62,000 nucleotides of DNA from Cryptomeria japonica. Lineage: Eukaryota > Streptophyta > Pinopsida > Cupressales > Cupressaceae. Both the position numbers and the translations under genes were made by a program. The stretch's first letter is position 1. Each line of letters begins with the position of its first letter. A model generated the notes under the pieces. That model did no database searches and was not told where the DNA came from. It saw only the letters and a list, made by a program, of their open reading frames with translations. Positions 35,748 through 45,926 of the stretch are shown piece by piece. Location of the stretch: contig NC_081409.1 in NCBI RefSeq assembly GCF_030272615.1, forward strand, positions 880,682,220-880,744,219. Direction: 5' to 3'.

Positions 35748-36856
35748 TGAAGAGGGAAAAATAGATTTGAAAGGTAAACTAATCAAAACATAATGAAATA
35801 AACATGCAGAATGCTAAAATATCATTAAAAGACCATTTCACCTTGCTATTTTACCTTCTCCTTCGGATTGAGCTTGATGAAGTGAAGGTACCCCTTGATA
35901 ATGCTCCACTTGATGTGTTCCTTTGATTGCTGGATGCGGATGGCTCTCCAATATTGTGCACAAATGATAAGGATGAATGATAAGGATGAGATGATCAAGT
36001 TGCCAAGATGATTTCCTAGGCTCAAAAGGGTAGCATAAGCTTACTGGATTTCAAGATGTTTTGAATGAAGGGATGGAGCCCTATTTTATAGGAAGAGGAG
36101 AGGAAAATGGATGGCTAGGATGAAGTCGAGATGAAGGGCCAAGATTTACTTGTGAGCTCACACAAGGTCCAAGAGAGGGTGTGGAGACCAAGAAATATGC
36201 CTTAAAGGAATTTTGTATCTCCACACTCTACAAGATGCATTGGAGGAATTAAAAATTCTCCAAAAATAGATATTATGGGGATTAGAAGAATAAAAAGCAA
36301 TTAAAAATTCCTTGGGAGAGGGAAATGTCTAGAGGAATGTGAGATTTCGAAAATCTTACATTCATCTAGAAAAAGAGCATTTAAAGCTAGTGGCTGGATG
36401 AAAGGACAAAGAGTTGACTTTGTGGCTAATCATGATGATTAGCCATTAACGACTCATTAGGAGGGGGATTAGAGGAAATGTTCGGTGGGATTTATATTTA
36501 TAGGAGAATTTGACTAGGAGAGAGAATGAGTGGAGGGAATAAAAAATTAGAAGAATAATGTTAAGTGAGTTTAGGAAGTTTCTAGAAGAATTGATTAGGT
36601 TAATGATGAATTAAGAAGAAGATTTGTAAGAATCATGTAGGTTAACTAATTAATTGAAATTAATTAGCTAAGAGGAAGATTTGTGAGGATTTGATTTTTT
36701 AGAAGAATAAAGAAAGGGAATAAATCAATCATATGCTATAGTGACAATATTAATTATATTTAATTAATATTGAGAAGAATTTTAATTAACATAATTAATT
36801 AATTAATTATGCGAGGAATTAAAAATAATTAAAATAATTATTTTTAAGTGTCTACA
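35748..36856 (-). repeat. 5' LTR of element X
   Basis: It begins TGTAGACACTT on the minus strand and ends TCA at 35748. The first part is AT-rich with repeated AATTAATTAA. A TATA box (CTATAAAATAGGGC) lies near 36083. It is followed by the primer site, so the orientation is clear. The flank ACAGG (36857) belongs to the element B copy into which X inserted. Confidence 0.72.
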
Positions 36857-37687
36857 ACAGGATTGTTTGATCCATATTTGCACTCAATATGTCTATTCCC
36901 ATACATTCCACATGTGTAGCAATGAACTTCAAACTTTCTAGACACATAACTAGCATTAGTATTGTAATTTGCATTTCTATTAGGTTTGTTTCTTCAAACA
37001 TTTGCAGTATGACTATGCTTGTGAAAAACAAAGTAGACAGGTTTAAAAGCCTTCTTACCGGTAGTCTTATTGACTTTAGGAGTAGTTTTGTTCTTTGTAC
37101 CGGAGGATTCACCTTTTTCAATTGTATGAAAACCAAGTCCAGAGATATCACCCTTCATTCTCTGTGATTGAATTTGTTCTTCTAGCATGTTAGAATTTTG
37201 ATGAACTTCTCCAATTTCTCATTGGCTTCAGTAAGCTTTTTGACAAGATCTTCATTATGCTTTGACAGGTTCTCTTTCAGAGATGATGGCAACTCAATAG
37301 CTTTATGTTCTCCTTTTCTTCTATTTCAGCAATCAAGTCCTCATGTATAGTGTCTTTTTCCTATTTGATCTTTATGGTCTCTTGATCTCTTACCCTGATA
37401 AGATCTTCAATAGCTCTTCTGGCTTCCAGTTCTTGACTCATACATATAGTAAGACCTTCTAGCTCTCTTCTTAGATTTAGTTTTTCACCATTCACCTTTT
37501 CAACTTCATCAACTAAAGCTTCAATATTGGCTTCATCCGAAAAACTATTATCAGATATTTCCAGTAGTTTTTCAAATAGCTCTCTCCTATTGACTTGAGA
37601 AACTTTCAGTTTGCCCTTAAGGGATTCAATTTCATTTCTACTATCTTCTAGCTCTCTAACCATCTTGAAGTAGCTCATGTCCCCCAT
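36857..37687 (-). pseudogene. ORF1 5' part in the second copy of element B
   Basis: It starts MGDMSYFKMVRELEDSRNEI at 37687 and is open for 108 codons, where the other copy has two stops (RELEDS against REL-stop-AS, CMSQEL against CMS-stop-EL). The frameshift after EDLIAEIEEK is shared with 30710-31985. It is cut off at 36857 by element X within the second knuckle region. Confidence 0.8.
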
Positions 37688-37749
37688 GGAAGCTTTAAGA
37701 TTCCCTTCAAAGAGGTTAGGCTACAAAGAAGTTAGGCTCTAATACCAAT

Positions 37750-38863
37750 TGATGAACTTGAATATCCCTGAGAGGGGGGGTGAATCAATGACACCAAAAC
37801 AAACACAATTCCAAACACTAACTGGTAGATGAACTTAACCAAGCATTTAAACAAAATACATGCTATCCAAAATGAAATAACAACATCCACATAAACTAGA
37901 ACATCCACCATAACACAAGTGTTTATACGTGGAAAACCAAAATAGGTAAAAACCACGGTGAGATGGAACTCACAAGTTAACTAGCTGCAAAAATAGATAA
38001 CTGGCCGGTTAAGGTCTTACAAAGTGCTCTACTAGGAGCAAATCTTGTTAGAGATCCCAAGCTTGATTAGAAGCTTATACCCTATTAAGAGTACTACCCT
38101 GTTAGGAGTAACCTCACTGGAGGATTTGAGAATCCAAACTAATGGATCACCTTGTTAGAGGATTTGTACAATGAATCTTGTTAGAGCTTACCTGGTTAGG
38201 GGATTTTATTATGTTGTAATGATTAGAAAACAACAAGAAAGTTTTGATTTGTTCTGAGTAGCACAAGACTTGCTTGATCAGATCATTCTAAGTACATTCA
38301 ACACTACTCTTCATATTCACACTTATCACTCTTCAACAAAAGCTTTCACTCTTTATGCATATTAGTATTCGCATAATCTCCTCTCCTATATCAATTCTCT
38401 GTCTCTTAAGTGATTCACTAAGATGTCTTTAAATAGACATACAAATCTTATGTCGGCCATAGGAGCACAATTTCCTAGGTGCAATGTATCTAGACAGGTA
38501 AACATAACTCATCACAAAAATGACTACCAAGAAAATGGTGTTGGTAACTCATCACAAAAATGAATACCGGTTAGAACAGTCAATATCGATTTGAACAAAA
38601 CATGTGAACCATTGTCCTGGAATCTTCCACTTGATCTTGATCTTGATCTTCATCTTCATCTTCATTTTGATGCCAAACAGGTTATCTCTTAAGCACATAC
38701 CGGTTGACATAGAGTACTAGTTAGAGATAGACCTTAAACATACAGGTTAACAGTGTAAACCAATGAAGTTACATTGGTAGTCAATGTAATCATATGTGTG
38801 TGTGAGAGTGTTTCATCAATGACAACAAGTGATGAATACATTACAATCATCATCAAGCCAATA
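37750..38863 (-). repeat. 5' LTR in the second copy of element B
   Basis: It is closer to 32048-33174 than either is to the 3' LTR at 25752-26871. The terminal TGTTGG is changed (plus strand reads CCAATA). The primer site lies at 37735-37748. Confidence 0.82.
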
Positions 38864-39860
38864 GTTAAATGTCCCTATTGATCCACCTTTATCTCCCTTC
38901 CCTCATAGTTCCATCTCTCTCTATAAAATAGATCTCTCATTCTTTATCTCCCCTTACCTCTTTTCTCTCTCCATTCTTATATATGTACTCTTCTTTGTCG
39001 CTCCCCTCTCTAGCTCTCACAATTCCGTTATTCCTCTATCCCTCTCTATCTCCCTCTCATCCTTACACCCATCCCATTCCCTATATCACCTCTTTCCCTC
39101 AATTTATTCCTCACTCCCTCCTCTCTCTAGGTCTCTTCCCCATTTTGTTCATGTTTATCTATCTATCCCCCCACATCCATTAAACCCCCATCTCTCCTCT
39201 CTATCCCCTCTATTCCTCTCACCTCCCTTCCCCTCTATTCCATTTACCCCTACGTCTCCCACCTATCTTTCCTCTCTAGGCCTCTCACCTCCCTTCCCCT
39301 CTATATACTTTATCCCCACATGTTCCACCTTTGTCTCTCCTCTAGGCCTCTTATGTCTCCCTTCACCTTTATGTCCTTTATCCCCAAGTATCACGTTCCT
39401 TTCACATTTACCTTTGTATCCCCTTCATCCTCCTTATGGCTTTTCACCTCCCTTTCCCTCTATATCCTTTATACCCAAGTCTCTCGACCTCACTTTCTTC
39501 CTTCCTTCCCTCTCTAGGTGTATCCATCACTTTGTTCCTCACTCTCTCCTATCTCTAGGTATCCCCCTCACTTTCTTCCTCATTCCTTCCCCTCTCTAGG
39601 TTTCTCCCCCCTTTTCTTTACACACTCTTTATCCCATTCCCTCCTTACCCTTATCTCTAACTCTCTTGCGAACCTCGCTTCTCTTTCTCTTTGTTCTTGT
39701 ATCCCTCCTCTTCTTTCTCCTTCCCTCTCTAAGTGTCACACCCCCTTTATTCCCCCCTCCCTCCATATCTCACCCTCCATCCTTACCCCTCTCACCTTGC
39801 TCAAGTGTCTATAGGTCTCTCAAAATCAGTTTCTTTCTCACTCCCTTCCCTTTCTAGGTC
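38864..39860. repeat. Polypyrimidine array, right part
   Basis: It repeats the flank at 33175-33417 and continues CT-rich for ~750 bp more, with ~118-bp subunits similar to those at 25035-25700 and words such as 'cacctcccttcccctctat'. Open frames in it are compositional. Confidence 0.83.
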
Positions 39861-40351
39861 TGCGGTTACTATATAGGGTCGGGGATTTAGCATATTGGGT
39901 TGTGGTTAAGGGTATTTTTTATAGGGTTTAAATGACCTTTAAGTTTTATGATTGTGGCTATCAAGTATAGGGTATAGAGTATAGATTATAGGGTTAAGGG
40001 TATTTATTACATGGTTTAGAGTTTTTGACCTATACTTGAATTTTTGGAGTATTTGTATAGAGTTTGGAGTTTCTGATTGAGGCCAAAAGGTTTATGGGTG
40101 AGGGTCATGTGTCTTTGTTTGTCTCTCACTTTTCACCTTCCTTATCTATTTTTTCTTTCCTCTTATCCCTCTACAACATTTTTCCAAATTTATCAAAGTT
40201 TATAAATTTTTAATGGAAGTCATTTGGCACTAGCCAAAAGAGCTGCTCTAAAAAAGGGTAATATGGGACCCTTGACCCATGATCGAAGCCCACATTCTCT
40301 ATTTTTGTCTGCCTCTTGCGCATGATCAGACAAAAAAATGCTTTTCTATGG
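39861..40351. repeat. Degenerate TAGGGTT-rich stretch and spacer
   Basis: Between ~39871 and 40030 the words TATAGGG, TAGGGTT, GGGTTAAGGG and related forms recur, reminiscent of the plant telomere repeat TTTAGGG but very irregular. The rest to 40351 shows nothing I can name. Confidence 0.5.
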
Positions 40352-41235
40352 TGTTGACACTTGATGCAAGGTTATTTTATATATTCCATCAGCTCTCCAC
40401 CACCATTTTATTCATTTGACAATGTTGAAGAGGAAGATAATAGTTTTTTAGATCAAATTTGAATATTTGAGGTAATATTTTTGAGTTTCTAGAATTCAAA
40501 TACTTATTAAGAGTTATTTTGTTTAAATTTTAGAATAGAAGTTGTATACACATAAAAATGGTTATGAGCAATTAAATAAATATTTAGTATTTAATTAACA
40601 ATTGTTCTTCTATTAAATAGTTAATTTGAAAAGACTAATTTATTTTATTCATTTCATATCCTTCTATTAATTAATTTAATTGAAAGATTTTATTAATTCA
40701 TTCATTTTATCCCTTTCTTCTATTTAAATAATTAAATATTTTTATATTTGCTTATTTCTCTATCCAGTATGATATAGTCTCATTAATTACATAATTTATT
40801 AATTATTTAATCAATTTTCCAACTCACCTTTCCATCTCCACCTCATTTCCACTTTGCCAACTCATCCATCATGTGGCTAAATTAATTCAACAAAATAAAA
40901 TAAAATAAAATCATTTATTAGCCACTTATCTTCAACTTCCAAAATAAATGAAAAAATTGTGTACGTACACATATTTCCTAACTTTCTTCTATATTCTCTC
41001 CAACATCCCTATATCGTAGGAGGACTTGAGTCTGCTTGTTCTCTCATTTCTACATCTTCTCCAACCTACCCTATATCCACTCAAGTCTTCAACTCAGTCA
41101 AGGTGAGATGAGTGACACTTGTCTTCTCCTTCCCCCTTTCTCCCAACCTTCAACTTATTGCTCATAGCCATCCAAATTGCAAGATTTAATTATGACCGTT
41201 GATCTTTGCCACCTAATCTTATGCACTCAAAAATC

Positions 41236-41243
41236 TATAAAAA
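41236..41243 (+). promoter_or_regulatory. TATA box in the TAT 5' LTR
   Basis: CTATAAAAAGAGG lies after the AT-rich part and ahead of the LTR end, the expected place for the transcription start of the element. Confidence 0.55.
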
Positions 41244-41542
41244 GAGGTCTCCTGAGACATTTTTGAAACTAATAGTCTACTAGGAGTCTTTATCTTGCAT
41301 CCATGAGTTTGAGTTTTTTAAGCAAATAGTATTTTAGAGTTTTTTAGCATAAATTATTTTCATAGCATTTTAGCTCAATATCATTTGCATACCATAGTAT
41401 CAGTTAACTAGCAATCCATTCTTCATATGCCATCTTGGAAGTTATCTATGCTTGTCTAAGAGCAAAATTATTTGCAACCAAGAACAATGGAGTTAGGACA
41501 TAATGAGACATAAATCATGAAGGTATAATCTCTTTTATTTAC

Positions 41543-42329
41543 TATATATGGTGAAAATGGAAGATGGAATATAACAATATTGAAAGACTAAAATAGATTT
41601 AACCACAAAACCCTAGCCTAACAACAACAAAGATCCACCATAACATATGAAGATTAGCTAAGACAATGCAAATGAGAAAAAAAATAAAAAAGATTATACC
41701 ATCATATCTCCACTAAGGTTTGAATCTCCATTCTTCCTATATTAATTGATCTTTCTTGATGGTTTCGCTCTTAGATTTTATGTGTGCACAAGAGCTCAAC
41801 AAAGAACAGAAATTGATCGTATAGGATTGATTCAGGTATCCGATTAGATGCATTAGATAATTAGGAAGTTAGGGTTGATAATGAAGGAGCGTATCCTCTT
41901 ATATAGAAGACACTTTAGAAAATGAAGGGATAAGATTAAGAGGTGTAAATGATAGATGGTCAGCTAGGATTAGAGGGTAGGTAGAGGAAATAAGAAAATG
42001 ATAAAGGGGATAGGTAGTGTAGGAATTGAGAGATTAATGTCATGTGTCATAGGTAGAAAAGGCTAGTGAATTAATTAAATAAATAAAGATTTATTTAATT
42101 AATAGAAGAAGTGGGATCAGTTAAATAAATAAAAATATTTATTTAATTTAGGACAGAGATAATTTAAATAAATAAAAGTATTTATTTAAATGAGGAAAGG
42201 CTTAGAAGAGGATAAATGAATTTACTAAATAAATAAATATTTATTTAATTAATAGAAGACTTGGGCTTAAATAATTAAATAAATAAAAAATATGTATTTA
42301 ATTAGACAGGACAATTTTAGGTATCTACA
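41543..42329 (-). mobile_element. Solo LTR inside the TAT 5' LTR
   Basis: It starts TGTAGATACC on the minus strand and is flanked by the perfect 5-bp duplication TTTAC (41538-41542 and 42330-42334). Several ~35-bp AATTAAATAAATATTT repeats occupy its first half, and a TATA-like word lies near 41900. No internal region is present, so the element body was lost by LTR-LTR recombination. The family resembles the LTR of element X. Confidence 0.72.
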
Positions 42330-42453
42330 TTTACTTTTATTTCATGTTTTTTGATTGATTGAAGCTAAGTTTTTCCTATAGCTTTCTTTTATGTTTTATG
42401 GTGGACTAATAAGTTTTAGGATACTTCTTTGGAGCTCAACTTTAGCCTCAACA

Positions 42454-42474
42454 TTTTTGGTGCCCACTGTGGGG
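42454..42474 (+). other. Primer binding site of the TAT element
   Basis: TTTTTGGTGCCCACTGTGGGG directly follows the LTR end. It has the TGGYGCCCACYGTGGGG form typical of TAT/Athila elements. Confidence 0.7.
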
Positions 42475-44356
42475 CTTAGGCCTTAGACTCACCTTTCTAA
42501 TATCCTGTCTTATTCTCATAGAATCAATTTAACGCTTTTGTAAGTCAGTTTCACGCATGTGTGAAATTTGACAATGCATTTGTTAAATAGGTTAGCCCTT
42601 TTATCCCTTAGGTTAACACCTATATTAAATAGATAAACACTTTAGATCTTGAATTCATGCATTCAAGCAATAGGTTAGCTCATTTGTTACATAGGTTAAC
42701 ACTTTTATTGCTTAGGATAGTGATTTTGCCTTCTGGGATAGCACTTTTGCTCGTTAGGATAGCGCTTTTGCATTTTTAGTGCTTTTGTTCTATCAGTGGG
42801 TGAAATTTGAATTTTTATAATTTGAAAGCTAATAATTTTGTAGGTCCAAATGTCCAAGACTTAAAAATTTAAAAAATAATGGCATTTATGGGTGCAGGGT
42901 TGATTTTGAGCATTTTCCTCACATCTAGTTAATTAGGAGTATTTCAGAGAGTAAAACATCATATATTTCTCATCTAGTCTAACTAGGAGGATAATCAATA
43001 GCATGAAACTTACATTTGAGTGTCTTCTTTAAAGTAGTTGCACATAGATTTTAGAAGGCTTAAAATAATTTTTTGTCTTTTGTGCCTATTGAAGTAGTAG
43101 AAGAGTATGCTCTCACCCTCATACGATGATCAGAAAACAAGACTTGCTTTCTTTATGTGTAACCTTTAGAGGGATTTTCTTCCCAAGCTTCCTTGAGGCA
43201 TCCAATGAGAGGGGAATGACCCAAGTGGAAACGAGCTAATACAGAGTCCTTCCGATCTACTCTAAATAGATTGTCTATGATGAAAGTCATAGACAACATG
43301 TGTTGATTAGTTCATACCAACACTATGTTTCCCCATAAACTCTATGGAGCATAACATATATAGGCTGAGAACCTTCTGCATTTATAGAGTGTAAAGTTTT
43401 GCATGTATGGCTGAATGACCAGAAGTGCTTACTAAAAACCATTTGTATTAGGGACCAAAATTCTTCTAATTGTTGGCACAGGAGCTCGGACCTCTCAAGT
43501 GGCTCACACACATACAGTTCCTATTAGAGATATGAAGTTTTGCATGGGGATTTTTTCATTGAAACTCGTGCTCGGCTACCCCATAGAAGTGAGTGCCAAG
43601 GGTGGAGCCAGTGGGGTCAAGCACCTAAATATTCACTCTGAATAACATAGCCTCAGGGGAAACCCCATGTGAGATTCAAACATTGTGTCTAGAAAACATT
43701 CTCAAAATGGTCAAAAACTTAAAAAATCATCATCTTGAATGAGCAAACATTTGAAAACTTGGTAGAAAAATTGAAAAATCTTTTTAAAACAGTTAGAATC
43801 GTGCATTTGTTGCATAGAGAAGTGTATTTTTTGTGCAAAACAATGCTTTTAAATAATAGTACAACTCTTTTATTCTGTAGAATCACACATTTGATTACTA
43901 AAATAGCACTTTTGAACATGAAACCATGCTTATACACCATTGTTTAGCACTTTTATCCAACAAAGAAGTGCTTTTATCATACAGAGTAGCGCTTTTATCA
44001 CGTAGGTTAGCACTTTATACAAATAGGTTAGCACAAACATTTTACTGCATCTAAAACAGAGGGCATTTCTGCATATCACACTGAAATTCCAATATCATTT
44101 TTAGATACTATTTTTCAATTAGATTTATCTTCAAGTGTCACGGATCTTCAAACTGGTCAGATAATCAGGTTATCAATCAAATAGGATACTTCCAAAGGTT
44201 TTCATAAGCATAAAATATTCAAGAAGTTAGCAATTCAACCATCTTAAGTGTAAAAATCAACATCATTATTAGTTTCTCATTAAGATACATAAAATCCTCT
44301 ATCACAAAATTAGATCTTGTCAACCTTTGTTTAATATCTTGTATATATCGTTCCTA
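42475..44356 (+). other. Leader of the TAT element, part before element C
   Basis: Non-coding. Short words of the form 'taggttagcacttttat' or 'ggatagcgcttttg' recur at 42590-42790 and again at 43940-44040. A block at 43588-43622 is shared with the leader of element X. The leader continues after element C at 52419-52811. Confidence 0.6.
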
Positions 44357-44361
44357 TTTTA

Positions 44362-45548
44362 CGTTAGGCCCAATATGGAAAGCTAATGTACTGAGAGGGG
44401 AGGGGTGAATCAGTACTCCAAAACTTTTCTTTGATAATAACCTTACTGTTATGCATAAACAGGATAGTGCAGTAACATAAAATAAAGTTAAAACAAACAT
44501 ATAACAATCATACATGATTCACTCCATAACACATATATTTTGGTCACGTAGAAACTCTTGGTCAGAGAGAAAAACTACGGTGGGGATGGCACCCACAACT
44601 TCACTACTGCAATAATAAAGATTGCTCAATTAGAGCTACATTTAGCTATTTCTGATAGCTTACCCTATTAGGAGTATCAAGATCAGTTAGATCCACCTTA
44701 CTAAAGGATTTTACAACACTATATAAATGTTGCACCTGGTTAAAGGATTTACAATTTATAGACCTAGTTAGAGTCTTTTACCCTGTTAAAGGTTTCTCTT
44801 ACAACTTCACAATTTTACAATAAAATCATTACAAATATCTGCAACTTTACATCTGAAATGCTATAGCAAATTCTATGTGCTCAGAATAAGATTACCTAGC
44901 TTGTAGCATACCTTGGTAACCCATATTGTAACTCGGTAAACCCTTCTGTTTACTTTGTTCTTCGACTGTTCACTGATAACCTTCTTGGTGACCTCTCTAT
45001 GTCTCTATAATAGTCTTCCTTCATGCATACACATATATCTCACATCTCTTGTTTTTTTCTTCTTTTTTTTTAACCCTAAAATTATGCTGTATAAATAGAT
45101 CTCTTACAGCGGTGATCTAATTCATTGCTTCGATCTTACAAAAAGATTCTTTGAATGAATAAATAATCAAATTATTTCATTGGTTAGATTGACCTTGTAA
45201 TCATACACAATCTCCTAGTGCAATTTCCAATGTAAAAATGGTTAGATGTGCCTCATTCTTGTAACACGTTTTCATGTGCATGTCCAGGTTCAATGTATCT
45301 AGTGAAACGTTTCACTCGGTGAATATCAACTCGGTGAGTTAACTTTACTGCTCGGTAGCCATGAAACATTACTCGGTGAACAACTCAGTGAATACTGTGT
45401 TCTGTGACTGCTTTCTTCTGTAACTGACTAGACTGTTCATACCGACTTCTCTATGTGTACCGACTGCATGATTCGATAATACTAACCGACTAGAATATAT
45501 AGTATGACTTTGAATATAAAACTAATGGCAATTTGATAAGTAGTAACA
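44362..45548 (-). repeat. 3' LTR of element C
   Basis: On the minus strand it runs from TGTTACTACTTATC to CCTAACG. The 5' LTR ends CCTAATA, so both fit an original CCTAACA. Near its start (plus 45300-45400) the word CTCGGTGAA and close variants occur about six times. Confidence 0.87.
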
Positions 45549-45560
45549 ATCTCCCCTTTT
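45549..45560 (-). other. Polypurine tract of element C
   Basis: On the minus strand AAAAGGGGAGAT precedes the 3' LTR start TGTTAC. Confidence 0.75.
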
Positions 45561-45926
45561 GACATTAGCTGAGATGTTTGACAAAAACTACTTTCAAAGT
45601 CATAACTCAAAAACTATATACTTGCAAAATGACTATACTTGGTAATATATACAATAGTCAATGAAATAGTATATGCAGATATATTCCCCTTATCTTTATT
45701 CTGTACATAACTCTAAATTTTGCATGTTCGATTCTATTATGTGCTTGTGTGCTCTAAATGCTCTGTATATTCTACTCGGTATACTCCCCTTGTATACAAT
45801 ACTCAAAATTGTGTTATCAAAACTGTATTACTCTCCAAATATAGAATTACTCCCCCTTTGCTGGGTATTACTTTCCTCTATGTAGTCTCATAATATTACT
45901 CCCCCTTTTTGACAAACATCAAAAAC

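Larger units (their letters stand above)
33418..36856 (-). mobile_element. Element X: 5' LTR and leader of a truncated TAT-like element
   Basis: On the minus strand a complete LTR (36856 down to 35748) is followed by a primer site and ~2.3 kb of leader, which breaks off at 33418 against the polypyrimidine array. No gag or pol remains. The leader contains a block (33560-33640) that on the minus strand reads AGAAGTGAGTG, then GGAGCCAGTGGGGTCAA. The same block occurs in the leader of the TAT element at 43588-43622, so the two are relatives. Confidence 0.7.
36857..38863 (-). mobile_element. Second copy of element B, 5' part only
   Basis: It matches 31155-33174 at roughly 95 per cent by eye: three-knuckle part of ORF1, the coiled coil, the primer site and the 5' LTR (37750-38863), followed by the same GTTAA and polypyrimidine flank. 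The rest of the element is missing beyond the X insertion. Confidence 0.85.
40352..42453 (+). repeat. 5' LTR of the TAT element
   Basis: The first part is AT-rich with AATTAAATAAAT words. A TATA box (TATAAAAA) lies at 41236-41243 and the end reads CCTCAACA before the primer site. A 787-bp solo LTR sits inside it at 41543-42329. The start at TGTTGACAC is a guess from related LTRs (TGTAGACAC). Confidence 0.55.

Noticed and set aside
39871-40030. True telomeric repeat tract
   Set aside because: Words are irregular and no run of TTTAGGG exists.
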